Source: Apiotrichum sp. Y4204 | Taxonomy: Eukaryota > Basidiomycota > Tremellomycetes > Trichosporonales > Trichosporonaceae | Length of the DNA: 64,000 nt | Direction of reading: 5' to 3' | Assembly (NCBI GenBank): GCA_025531455.1 | Contig: JAMYHL010000028.1 | Location: 481,418 to 545,417 of the forward strand | Shown here: positions 39,301 to 49,335 of the stretch, one piece after another | How the letters are laid out: each line of letters starts with the position of its first letter | Position numbering within the stretch: position 1 is the first letter of the stretch | The notes under the pieces: generated by a model | What the model saw: the letters and a program-made list of their open reading frames with translations, nothing else | Database searches by the model: none | What the model was told of the DNA's origin: nothing | Translations under genes and position numbers: made by a program

Positions 39301-41121
39301 GAACTCGTACGGCAGCGCGACGCGGCCGTCGCGAGGCGGAACGCCGCAATGGTTAAACACGACCTGATGGCGGAAAAGTACGATGTCCTGGTCGCGGAGC
39401 GGGAACGGGCGCTGATATCGCGGGACGATGCGATGATCGAGTTTGACGACTTGACGGCTTCCCGAGATGCGGCGATAATCGAGCGAGACCAAGCCCTTGG
39501 GCTCCGGGATGAGGCGAGAACCGCTCGCGACGAGGCCATTGAGTTGCGGAATACCGCAGTGGTTGAGCGGGATGAGGCCATCAAGCTGCGGGACACCGCA
39601 ATTGTCGAGCGGGATGAGGCGAGAACCGCTTGCGACGTAGCCGTCAAGTGGCGGGATGCCGCTGTGATTGAGCGGGATGAGGCGAAAGCCGCTTGCGACG
39701 AAGCCATCAAGTCTCGGGATGCCGCAGTGATCGAGCGGGACGAGGCGAGAACCGCTTGCGACGAGGCCTTCAAGTCGCGGGATGCCGCAGCGTTCGAGCG
39801 AGATGAGGCGAAAGCCGCTTGCGACGAAGCCATCAAGTCGCGCGATGCCGCAATGTTCGAGCGGGATGAGACGAGGACCTCTTGCGACGAGGCGAGAACC
39901 GCTTGCGACGTGGCCGTCAAGTCGCGGGATGCCGCGGTGATCGAGCGGGACGAGGCGAGAACCGCTTGCGACGAAGCCATCAAGTCGCGGGATGCCGCAG
40001 TGCTCGAGCGGGACGAGGCGAAAATCGTTTGCGACGAGGTCATCAAGTTGCGGGATGCCGCAGTGGTCGAGCGGGATGAGGCGAGAACCGCTCGCCACGA
40101 GGCCATTGAGTTGCGGGATACCGCAGTGAACGAGCGGGATGAAGCGAGAACCGCTCGCGACGAGGCCATCGAGTTGCGGGATACCGCAGTGATCGAGCGG
40201 GATACCGCAGTGCTTGAGCGGGATGAGGCGAGAACCGCTCACGACGAAGCCATCGAGTTGCGGGATACCGCAATGATCGAGCGGAATGAGGCGAAAACCG
40301 CTTGCGACGAAGCCATCAAGTCGCGGGATGCCGTAGTGGTCGAGCGGGATGAGGCAATCAAGCGACTCGACGATGCTGCGGCTGTCCAGACCCAGCGGGA
40401 CGCGTTGGCTGCCGACCTCGATACTGTGATCAACGAACTGGAGGGAGCGCTTGCCGATCTAGACGAAGCACTCGACGCACGAGACACAGCTATGGGCCAT
40501 CGCGAGGCTGCCCTTGCGTTGCTGGACGAGGCGATGAAGGACCGCGAGACCGCGATAGCGGGACAGGAGGCGGCGCAGGGAGCCCACGACCGCGTGGTGG
40601 CTCAGCTGGACGACGCCCTCACGGAGCGGGGGTGGGCCATGACCGAGCTCGACAAGTCGCGAGCGGCGCTCGCGGACCGCGACGGCGTTATTGCGAATCA
40701 CGCGGTCGAGATGGAGGAGTGCGAGGCGGCGCGCGAGGCCGCGCTCGGCAAGATTCGGCGGCTCAAGCGCCGGCTCGAGGGGGCGGAGGAGGACCAGACG
40801 CACCTCAGAACAAACTACGACTACCTGTACTTTACGATCTATGGGTCGTTTGAGGCGATGGAGCGACAGGCGGCACGGCCCAGTACGACGGCGGAGGAGC
40901 CGCCATCCGAGGAGAGGCCGCGGAAGAAGGGGCGGAAACGATCGAGCGACGATGCCGATGCCGATGACGACGCCGAGGTTTCGACTTTACGATTCGGGAT
41001 GACGGAGGATGAGGAGGAGCGGCCGAAGAGGAGGGGGAGGAAGAGTAAGAGGATGAGCAACACTGTCCATGACGGCGCGAACGGCGCGACTCCGACTTTG
41101 GGCACACGGACGACCCAGTAA
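36328..41121 (+). CDS. Very long coiled-coil protein with 21-residue repeats, unknown function
   Basis: Exons 36328-37815 and 37897-41121, about 1,570 residues. The start at 36328 has a good context (CACCATGAG). Residues 1-480 are disordered and rich in T, P, S and A, with a short acidic segment (EGEGEEDMDIDEELAAL) near the N-terminus. From about residue 500 to 1,450 the chain is one charged coiled coil rich in E, R, D and A, starting at LHQAFLQVHKAQLD. Inside it, 39,460-40,370 encodes many copies of a degenerate RDAAVIERDEARTACDEAIKS unit. The C-terminus carries two basic clusters (RPRKKGRKRSS and RPKRRGRKSKR) that look like nuclear localisation signals. Myosin-tail- or SMC-like similarity would be compositional; I see no head or ATPase motif. 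A nuclear structural role is possible but is inference. I do not recognise a named family. Confidence 0.7.
39460..40370 (+). repeat. Tandem 63-bp repeat array, coding
   Basis: About 14 head-to-tail copies of a 63-base unit, some shortened to 42 bases, encoding the 21-residue unit RDAAVIERDEARTACDEAIKS and variants. Twenty-one residues are exactly three heptads, so copy-number change keeps the coiled-coil register. Copies are strongly similar at DNA level (GAGCGGGATGAGGCG recurs). Confidence 0.85.
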
Positions 41122-41189
41122 TCACTTTTGTTCACTATTCCCTTCATTTGCGATACCATTTTCCATCCCTCTGTTCACCACCCACAGCA

Positions 41190-41275
41190 TGTACAGTATT
41201 GTGCGTACCGTGTACCGCGTACTGTGCACCGTGTATGGTGTGTACTGTGTGCCGTGAGTACCGTGTATCATATAT
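41190..41275 (+). repeat. Degenerate GTACYGTG repeat in a 3' flank
   Basis: Repeated variants of GTACCGTG/GTACTGTG/CACCGTG over about 85 bases between the convergent coiled-coil and dehydrogenase genes. Partly self-complementary, so it may fold. Confidence 0.5.
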
Positions 41276-41416
41276 TAGCATTGCATTTTAGTATTGGTCA
41301 ATGAACGCGCCTTTCCGTTGTCCCAACCCGCATTCAATACACAATCTCATTCATCACCTCGCTCATGCAAATGTCACTCCTATCTACCGCACTCTAGTCT
41401 GATCAAAGACCAACAA

Positions 41417-42986
41417 TTACTGGAGGAGGCCCTGGGGACCGGGAATCTTGGGCTCGCCCTCGGCGGTCTGGTGTGAGCGACGGACCTGCGATCAACACTT
41501 ACGACGTAGCACGCGGAGAGACCACCGTCGACCATAAAGTCCGAGCCGTTGACGTACGACGAGTCGTCCGAGGCGACTGGTGGGTTAGCGAGAACAATGA
41601 AGGCTCTGTCCATAGAATAGTAGCCTCTCATGCCACACTCACGGAAGACGACAGCCTTGGCCTGCTCGACGGCCTCGCCGAAGCGGCCCATGGGGTTGTG
41701 GATCATGCGGCGGTTGAGCTTCTCGGGGGTGTTGAGGAAGTCCATAAGGAGAGGGGTGCGGATGGGGCCACTGGGGTTGTCAACTCTGATAATGTCAACC
41801 TGAATACACTTACGGGCAGAGCGAGTTGAAGCGGATGCCCTCGCGCGCGTGGATCATGGCCAGCTCGCGGGTCATGGCGAGGACGGCACCCTTCGAAGCG
41901 GTGTACGCAAGCTGTGGGGTGGCGGCACCGAGCTTGGCGACAAACGAGGCGACATTGATGACCGAGCCACCAACGTTGAGGCCCTTCTCGGGCTCAGCCT
42001 TGTTCTGAATGTCAGCGAGGGAATCTCATCGTGAGAGGAGGCTCCTCGGCATCCTCTGCGCGGGTCTCATGTACACACCTGGCGCATGGCAAGCACGGCG
42101 TACTTGCATCCCCACCAGACGCCCTTGACGTTGATCGCCTGGGTGAGGTCCCAAATCCTCTCCTCGGTGGCAACCGCGTCGTCGTCCCTGTTGTGGTGAG
42201 TTATTCGTCACAGCGCGCGTAAAGGCATTGAGGAATGCAGCCGTACGCAAACAGCTCGTCACGAAAGGAACCGGGCACCAATCTCTCCTCAGTGGGAGCC
42301 CTCTCGGTGGAGTTCTCGGTCTGCAACAGGCAAGCAGCGGCGCCACATTCCTCATTCCCTCAACGTACTGGGGGTGCATGATGCCCGCGTTGTTGAACTG
42401 CCATCAGCACCGAGCATAGAAGCACACGCACCATGACATCGAGACGGCCAAACTTGGCGACCGCAGCCTCGACGAGCGCCTTGATGTCCGCCTCCTTGCT
42501 GACGTCGCACTTGACGGCAATGGCCTCGCTGGTGGGGAAGCGCTGCGCGACGAGCTGGGCGGCGGCAGTGACGGCCGCCTCGTTCACGTCCGAAAGGACG
42601 ACGCGCGCGCCCTCCGAGGCGAACTGGAGCGAGGTCTCGAGGCCGATGCCGCTTACTGTTAGCGTCGGGGCCGGGAGTGTGCTGCGGGGCCAGCGGACTG
42701 AGGGCCACGAGGTGGATGGACACAGCACTGGTCTGGATCCATCGTGTGCCATCCCCCGTCCGGCATCCATCAAGTGTATTCGCGCGTCTACAAGAAGCAT
42801 TGCAGCGCGCTCATTCACAGACGCCCAAAGTGGAAAGGGGCTCAGAACTGGCAGGATGCCCCACCGGGGTTACGAGTGCCGTCCGACCCCGTCTTGGATG
42901 GAGATAAGAGATAGAAATAGTACTCACGATCCGGCGCCGGTGACGATGCAGACCTTGTTGGGGAGACGGAAGCGGGGAGCAGCCAT
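41417..42986 (-). CDS. Short-chain dehydrogenase/reductase (SDR)
   Basis: NAD(P)-dependent oxidoreductase of the classical SDR family, about 286 residues. Eight exons on the minus strand: 42928-42986, 42432-42651, 42369-42397, 42079-42187, 41814-42004, 41643-41770, 41503-41576, 41417-41467. Motifs in order: cofactor loop TGAGSGIG at 16-23 (split by intron 1), VVLSDVNE whose Asp favours NAD over NADP, FNNAGIM, INVKGVWWGCKYAVLAM, SVINVASFVAKLG, and the catalytic YTASKGA. VNGSDFMVDGGLS is the usual C-terminal signature. Exon 3 is only 29 nt but is needed to join DVM to FNNAGIMHPQ|DDDAVATEE. The substrate is unknown. The 5' leader contains an AG-rich microsatellite. Confidence 0.85.
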
Positions 42987-43007
42987 TATGGATGTACGAT
43001 AGGGAGA

Positions 43008-43056
43008 GGATAGAGTATAGAGAGAGAGAGAGGATAGAGTATAGAGAGAGAGAGGA
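43008..43056 (+). repeat. AG/GATAGAGTAT microsatellite in the SDR leader
   Basis: Repeats of GAGAGAGAG and GATAGAGTATA within 20-70 bases upstream of the SDR start codon. On the transcribed strand this is a CT-rich leader. Confidence 0.6.
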
Positions 43057-43703
43057 TGGACTGTAGAGTTGTTGATGTTGACTCGCAGTTCCAACGTTCC
43101 ATCCAACCTGCCAGCACACGCGTCTCTCTCTGCGCGCTGCGTCGCTGCTGCGTTGTCATACTTTTTTTGGGATCGACGCCACTTCTCGTCGGCTACAGCC
43201 GGTACAAAAAGGGATCCGTGCCTGAATCAGCGCCAAATTGCCGTCTCGGCGATAACATCTTTAATTACAAGTCAATCCTCGCTTGCAGATTATCATGAAT
43301 ATCCCAGAGACATCTTACGATCCATGGTGGACAGTGCTCAACATCGAGTCGACAAAGGAAGAACAAATGGCCAGCATGGCCAGATTGGACAGCCTGAAAC
43401 AGACACATGGTAGCAACAAACCACGCTTTTGGACTACACCAGGTGGTCAGAGAGCGGATGGGATTATGCGAAGTTGCCCCGGGCCAGGTTCCTTATCAGC
43501 ATGCCCTGTGCCGAGTGGGTTCGAGAGTCGCACCAGTCACACAACTCGCTCAGATAAGACCTCGCTAGAGGCGTTTCATCCATAAGAAACCCACAAGAAA
43601 CCCTATGAGTACATGATACTAGAATAAAATGGTCAAGTGACTGCTTGGATAGTGTACAATTGCGAGTCGTGGACGCTGTGCTTGTTTCCCCATTTCGTAC
43701 CCT
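43057..43703. other. Intergenic region, SDR to JmjC gene
   Basis: About 0.65 kb. A 100-codon open frame (43283-43585 plus, starting MNIPETSYDPWWTVLNIES) has a reasonable first third and then low-information sequence; I do not call it a gene. Otherwise nothing seen. Confidence 0.35.
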
Positions 43704-46700
43704 TTACTCCTCCACATCCATTCCCTGGCCCATTTGTGCGCGCATGACCGCCATCGTGCGGTCGAGGGGGAGGTGCCCGCGCTCGTGCATCTCGCGATAG
43801 GTCGGCGGGCGGCTCGCGTCGCGCTCCGTGCGCTCCGATTTGGTCTCGCTAGGCGCACGCTCACTCCGCGGGGCGGAGAGGCTTGGCTTGCGGTCCACCG
43901 GCTCGATCGGGATCGGCTGCAGTTGCCGACTGAGCGCCGCGTCCATGAGTTTGCGCACAAGCTCTGCCGGCGGACCGTCCTTTCCAGAGCGCTTGGAGTC
44001 GCCATTCTCCTTGCGCTCGCCCTCCGTTGCGGTAGGCACAGGCGTCCCCCGATCACTGTCGCGCGGAGAAGGTGCCGGATCATCGCGCACAGAACTGGTT
44101 TGTGGGCCACGCAACGTTAAACCCAGAGCGCTCGCACCGCCTGCACCGCTCGCCAGCGACGTAATGTCCGCCTGCACTGCAGCTCGCGCAGCCTCCGCCT
44201 CGGCCGCCTCTTCGGTGCGCCGCTCTCGCGTTTCGCGCACGTTGGTCCACGCGTACCTGATGTCAGACATGATTTTGGACGAGTTTGTACCCACCACATG
44301 ACGTTATACAGTTGCAGGACATCGTCCTTCCAGGCCCTCGAAAAGTTTTCCTTACGAAAGTCCTGGGTGAGCTTCTGGCATCGCTTCACATTATCTGTGA
44401 GTTAGCGACCACCTGGTCTGTCAACTCACGAGGCGAAACAAAGTCCAGGGCAATCTTGGTGCACGGCGCAAGGTTACACACCTGATGCGCGCAGCCTGCT
44501 GGGATAAACACCGCCTGCCCCGGATACTGGTACACTCGGAAGCTCTTAACGCCCTTGGACTCGAACAGCTCCTTGCGCAGCGCGCTGTCGAGGTAGAACA
44601 TCTGCGAGTGGATCGGGTCCGTGAAGAACCGCGCCATGCTGGCAAACTTCTCAGATAGAAATGCGCGGATGAGGTCGGCATCCTCAGCGCGGAACAGGTC
44701 CCACACCGCACATCCCGGTGACCCATCGTCGCGCGGCGCCGCGTAGAGCATAATGTTCACCGCGTCCGCCACGTCCATGTGAAGCCTAGTCGACCCGTGT
44801 CCGCCAGGGCCTTCTTTTCCCTCAAAGGCGCAGTACATTTTGGGGCCGATATCCGGACGAGTGGCACCTTTGGGGAACTGGAGTCAGCATGAACGTTGGA
44901 CCATGGAGACATACGTGGGCATACAAGTTCATGACGCCGTCGCGTCGCGTGTAATCTGGCGCTGGGACCGCGCGACAAAAGTCCTCATACAGATCGGGAT
45001 ACGCCTCTGAGAAGTCGTTGGTCGCCGGCCAGTCCTTGAGCTTCAGAATGCCACGGGGACGTTTGGCAGCGGTATCTGGGGTTCCATTCGACGCTTTGCC
45101 TTGAGTAACCTCGGTGGCTGCGCCTGCGGAGTCGTTTGCGGCGGACTGCTCCTCTCCATTGGCGCGTGTGGAGTCGTGGCCGTTCACCTGAGGACCCTCT
45201 CCGTTGCGTTCCAAACTGCCATCCTCTCCATCCTTGCCGCCGGCGGGGTCTTTCTCTTTCACAGGGCTCTTCGCCACAGACGTGGGTGCCTTCTCGGGGC
45301 TCTTATCTCTGGCCGGCGTCTTCTCTTTCCCAGGACTCACTTGCCCCCCAGGTGCCCTCGTTTGGGGACTCATCTCTTTTCCCGGCGTCCCCTCAATACC
45401 CTCCTGCCGCTCCGTCGATCCACCCCGCGCAACCTGCCGCCTTGGCCGCCTTCCTCTCCGCGTATCCGGTGGAGGCGTCGCTTTCGGAGGTGGCGGCGGC
45501 GGCACATACACCTCTGTCCCAGTCGGGTCCTTCAGACTGGTAAAGAACTGACCGATCGTCATGGGCGACACTATTTCCGTCTCGCAATCAAGGACGTAGC
45601 ACTGTTCGGGTCCGAAGCGGCGGATAAACTCGTCGGGCGACCAGTCGAGTATAAACTTTTTGCTTACATTGTCGACCACCATCGGCTCGCCGCGCGCCCA
45701 CAGCTGGTCGAAGAGATCGTCGTCCAGCTGATCGTCGTCAAGAAACATGAAGGGAAGAGACTCGAGCTCTGCCGGGTCGGCCACGCGCGGAAGGTGCTTG
45801 GACGCATCGTACAGCGCTGCGAGATCCTTGTCCGAGATGGGCGGCCCAGAGACTGCTCGACTCGTTTTCACCTTGCCCTTTTGCGATTTGAACCATTCGC
45901 GCACCAACGCGGCCAGCTCGGTTTCGTCCTCGCGCAGTCCAAGATATCGTATCCGTTCTTCAATCTCGGCATCGCTGTCGGTGGGTTCAAGAACGAATTT
46001 CACCAACGCCGTCCAGTTCTCGCGCAGCTCGTCTGCAGAGAAGCGGGAAACCGCCAGAAAGTCATTCCTGCTGTGCTGGAACGTCCTGCGACTCCCAGGT
46101 CCCTTGATCTTCTTAAGGGGGAGCTCCGAGTCGTCACCTCTGTTACACTTTTGCAAACGCGTTCTTGCTTGGTCCGGAATCGGCCAGGGCGAATCGAGCA
46201 GGTTGGTCGTCGACTCGGACACATATCTCTCGCAGTAGATGCAATAATCGCGGCCGCACTTTGTGCAAAACCAGAACCCAGCAAAGATGGTGCTGGCGCA
46301 GAAGTCGCAGACGGCACGGTGTTGCGCCGAGTCCACCGGGCGACGAATGGCGCTGTTGATCATGACGTGGCGCATCTCCGTCGTGATCAGGTTGAGCAGC
46401 ATCGGAGCGACAGTTTGCTGAGATCAGCATGGGAGTGCCACCTAGCTCACCTCAGTTTTAGATATGTTTTCTTCTGTGAGAACAGTGTTGAACTTTTGCG
46501 GAAGTGGTGTGATCTCTCCTGTGAGCTCTGTGGAAGGAAAAGTCCCCTTGCCGATGATGTTGCTCGTCTCTGGATCAAGCCTGGGGTGAGCGCTGTGTAA
46601 TTAGAGACACGTACGGGAACTGTCGGTAGCCTCTGAACCGACAAGAGTCGCCTCCAACCTTGGCAATGCACTGAACACACTTGCCCCAGGGCTCGTATCG

Positions 46701-47672
46701 CGGCCGCAGACAGGGCTGTACCTGGAGCTCGAATCGCCGCCCTTTGACTGTTTCTCTCAGGTGGTTGTCCGTAGCAGCCTTCTGTCCTGATTGTCAGCAA
46801 TGTTGGACAAACCAACTTACGCGGTTGGGTCCTTGGCGGTGGCGGCCCATCGCGAACACCGAGTGCCACTTCCACTCCTTTCCGTTCTGCTGTGTTAGCT
46901 TACGGGTCAACGAGTAGCTATAACCCTCACTCTTTACACGTTTTCCATCAGGCCCAGGCGTTGACTCGGCTTTCCTCTTCTTCTTCTCATCCTCCTTGTC
47001 ATCAGCGGACGCGCGCTTGCCGTTCCCGGTACCCGTCTTCGATCCGCTCTTCCTCCGTGCGTGCGCGGGCGAGTCGGCAGACTCGTCGTCCACAGGCGTA
47101 GTCGGCAGGAGGGCGGCCTCGTCCATGAGCTCTGTTGGAAGATCGGCAATCGGGCTGACAGAAAGCGGTGGCGGAGGAGACAGGGGTGATGAGGCGCGGC
47201 TCTCCTCTCCCCCATAGAAGTAGTTGATCGCCTGGATGGCCTCCTGCATTTCAAGTGGCGGTGGATCGACCTGCATCTCCTCGTCGAGCGGCTCAGCAAC
47301 AGGATCTACTGGATCCTCTGGATTGGCAGACAAACTAAGGCTCTCCTGGAGTTCTGCCTCCTCTCGAGGCTTGATTGCGAGTTCGTCGTCAATCGCGACA
47401 GTGTGTACCGGTGGCGGCGAAGCGTCAGGATCAAACGAGGTGGGGAGCGGTGCGAGATCTGCGATAGGGGATATGGGGGACGACGCGCGATGGGAGGTAT
47501 CTGCTGTGGTGCGGGAAGCTCTTGACGGCCCGGCCGGCGAGCGCGGTGGGGATGCGCGGTGCTCGTTCTCTGCCATGTCGGTTCGACGCGGACTGGATGC
47601 CGTGCTGTCTTGTATGCTCGGTGCTGTGCGCTCGGGTGGCGGCGAGGCCGCGTGCACGGCCATCGTCTCCAT
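43704..47672 (-). CDS. JmjC-domain protein, KDM3/JMJD1-like putative histone demethylase
   Basis: Seven exons on the minus strand: 46821-47672, 46615-46781, 46451-46580, 44915-46417, 44430-44877, 44295-44394, 43704-44256, giving 1,250 residues. The N-terminal 280 are disordered and S/P-rich, with a basic patch (GKRASADDKEDEKKKRKAE). A cysteine-rich region follows (CLRPRYEPWGKCVQC, then CDFCASTIFAGFWFCTKC and GRDYCIYCERY), like the zinc finger before the JmjC domain in KDM3. The JmjC core has the iron ligands H917 and D919 in RLHMDVADAVN and H1015 in PAGCAHQV, as required for 2-oxoglutarate/Fe(II) catalysis. QYPGQAVFIPAG is typical of the family. It probably removes methyl groups from H3K9 in the nucleus; the residue specificity is by family only. 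A K/P/S/E repeat region (about 45180-45500) interrupts the domain. It is divergent from mS34. Confidence 0.85.
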
Positions 47673-48206
47673 TCTTGACGTGTGTGTCTCGTGTAGATGT
47701 GGCAAGTAGCACTTCAAGAAACGGCGTTGAGATGGGAGATGGAGAGTGTGTGAAGTGAAGCACTGGAATCCGAGGACAAGATCTCGCTCGACACACAGTT
47801 GAACGGCAACACTCCGAGACTTCATCATCACAATGGACAGCCAAGAAACGACCGACATCAATAGTCTCCCACGGTCGACAGCTATGCTTTGGTCCAGGCT
47901 TCACCTACATCACGTGATTAATCATCGATCTGCCCTCCATTACAACCATTGATAATAGCATCTGCCTGACTTATTACCTTTTTCTCCAATACATATTTCT
48001 AAATTCTCTAAATTGTCCGGAACGCTTTTTTCCATCCATCTCCGCTGCTCTCTCTCTCTGCTCATCGACTTCGTCCTCGTCGAGCACTTTGCGCGACTTT
48101 TTAATCGCTCAGCCTTGTTCCACACCACCCACTCCCAGCTCTCTTTCGGTCTTCCGGTCCGGTCACGACGGTTCTTCACGTCCTTCAGGTCAACGCGCAC
48201 GCGACA
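47673..48206. promoter_or_regulatory. Shared divergent promoter, JmjC gene / mS34
   Basis: 534 bases between divergent start codons, with C/T-rich leaders. An 8-base palindrome, TCACGTGA, lies at 47910-47917. No gene supported. Confidence 0.4.
47910..47917. promoter_or_regulatory. TCACGTGA palindrome (bHLH-type site)
   Basis: Perfect 8-base palindrome containing the E-box CACGTG, about 240 bases from the JmjC start and 290 from the mS34 start. Cbf1/Tye7-type bHLH factors bind such sites in fungi; binding here is inferred. Confidence 0.4.
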
Positions 48207-49040
48207 ATGTCAAAGCCCGCAGCGTACAAGCTCCCGCACCTGCTCTCGCTCCTGCCGCATTCCGGGAAGAGCGCGCTCGTGCGCCATGCCAAGTGGCCCG
48301 AAAACTCGTTTTACAAGGTTACCCGTGCAGACCTCAAGTTCCGCGAGGCCGATGACAAGGTCAAGGTCGGCGGACACGCGTGGGGCATGCTGTTTTGGAG
48401 GGGTGAGTATGGCTGAGCGCAGGAAGATGGGAATGAGATGCTGATGCTGTTTCTCCTCTGGTTTCCATCTTTTGATTTTGTTTGCAATCACCCGGCAATG
48501 TCCGTCATCCTACTCGCGATTCGACAACGGCCTGGATACGCTGCCCGTGACTTGACGCAATCATCTCGACGAATGAATCCCGACAACGATCCTGTGCCAT
48601 GTGAATCCTTTCGCGCACTCGCTTCGTCCGGACCTCGATAACATCTATCCCCCTCTGCTCCCATCCATAATCGCCCAATCTTCCATCCTTCCCTATATCT
48701 CGAACCCTCTACCATCCGGACGCGATAAAACTCAACCCACTCACATCCCCGGCTACTTTCCAACACAGGCAAGCTGATGCCGCCCCGCAAAAACCAGCCG
48801 ACGCCCAAGATCCGCGGTGGGCTCAAGCACCTGTGGCGCGAGGTGCCGCTCGACTCGCTCTCTGCGACGGAGAAGGAGTCGATCGCTGAGGCCGAGAAGC
48901 TCGTCGCGCAGATGGCCAAGGAGTCGGCTGACGCCCTGGCTGTGCGCCGCCGTGCCAACCTCGCCAAGATTGAGGAGGCGGCGCGCATCAAGCAGGCCGA
49001 GCGTACGGCTCGTCTCGAGGCCGCCCACCGCAACGACTAA
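48207..49040 (+). CDS. MRPS34: Mitochondrial small-subunit ribosomal protein mS34-like
   Basis: About 155 residues from exons 48207-48402 and 48769-49040. The frame joins as AWGMLFWR|GKLMPPRKNQP across a 366-nt intron with GTGAGT and ACACAG sites. Family features seen: VTRADLKFREADDKVKVGGHAWGM then the basic KIRGGLKHLWREVP, which parallel the HGKAWG and KIRG...W segments of MRP-S34. The C-terminal half is a charged helix (ESIAEAEKLVAQMAKESADA). It would be part of the mitochondrial small ribosomal subunit. No strong presequence is visible, though the N-terminus is basic and lacks acidic residues (MSKPAAYKLPHLLSLLPHSG). Confidence 0.7.
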
Positions 49041-49335
49041 ACCTGTACCGAGGAGACCCCACTTGCCTGCCAACACCATCATCACTCAGATACCGACGCA
49101 TATACAAAACTACGTAGAGGGCAGATGCAGTGTGCTATGCCTGGGTCAGAAAAGGGGACGATAAACTTGAGTGCAAGCCGAACGTGGACTGACAGTTACT
49201 TACACGTCCTAACGCCTTACTCCAACCACTGACCTCTATCGCCTTACTCATGTCATGCTACTGCTACATCGGGGGTACAGAATGGATGAATGAACTGGAG
49301 TATCAAGAAGGTATCGTCCAAGAAGAGGCATGGCA

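Noticed and set aside
38797..40242. 481-codon minus-strand frame with strong repeats
   Set aside because: Mirror image of the 63-bp coding repeat; the plus strand is a continuous coiled coil joined to an upstream exon.
43283..43585. Possible 100-residue protein gene
   Set aside because: The first 35 residues look plausible, but there is no family match, no intron evidence and the rest is low quality. Left as unsupported.
45101..46600. 499-codon plus-strand frame
   Set aside because: Antisense to the JmjC gene, whose exons, zinc cysteines and iron ligands are all in place.
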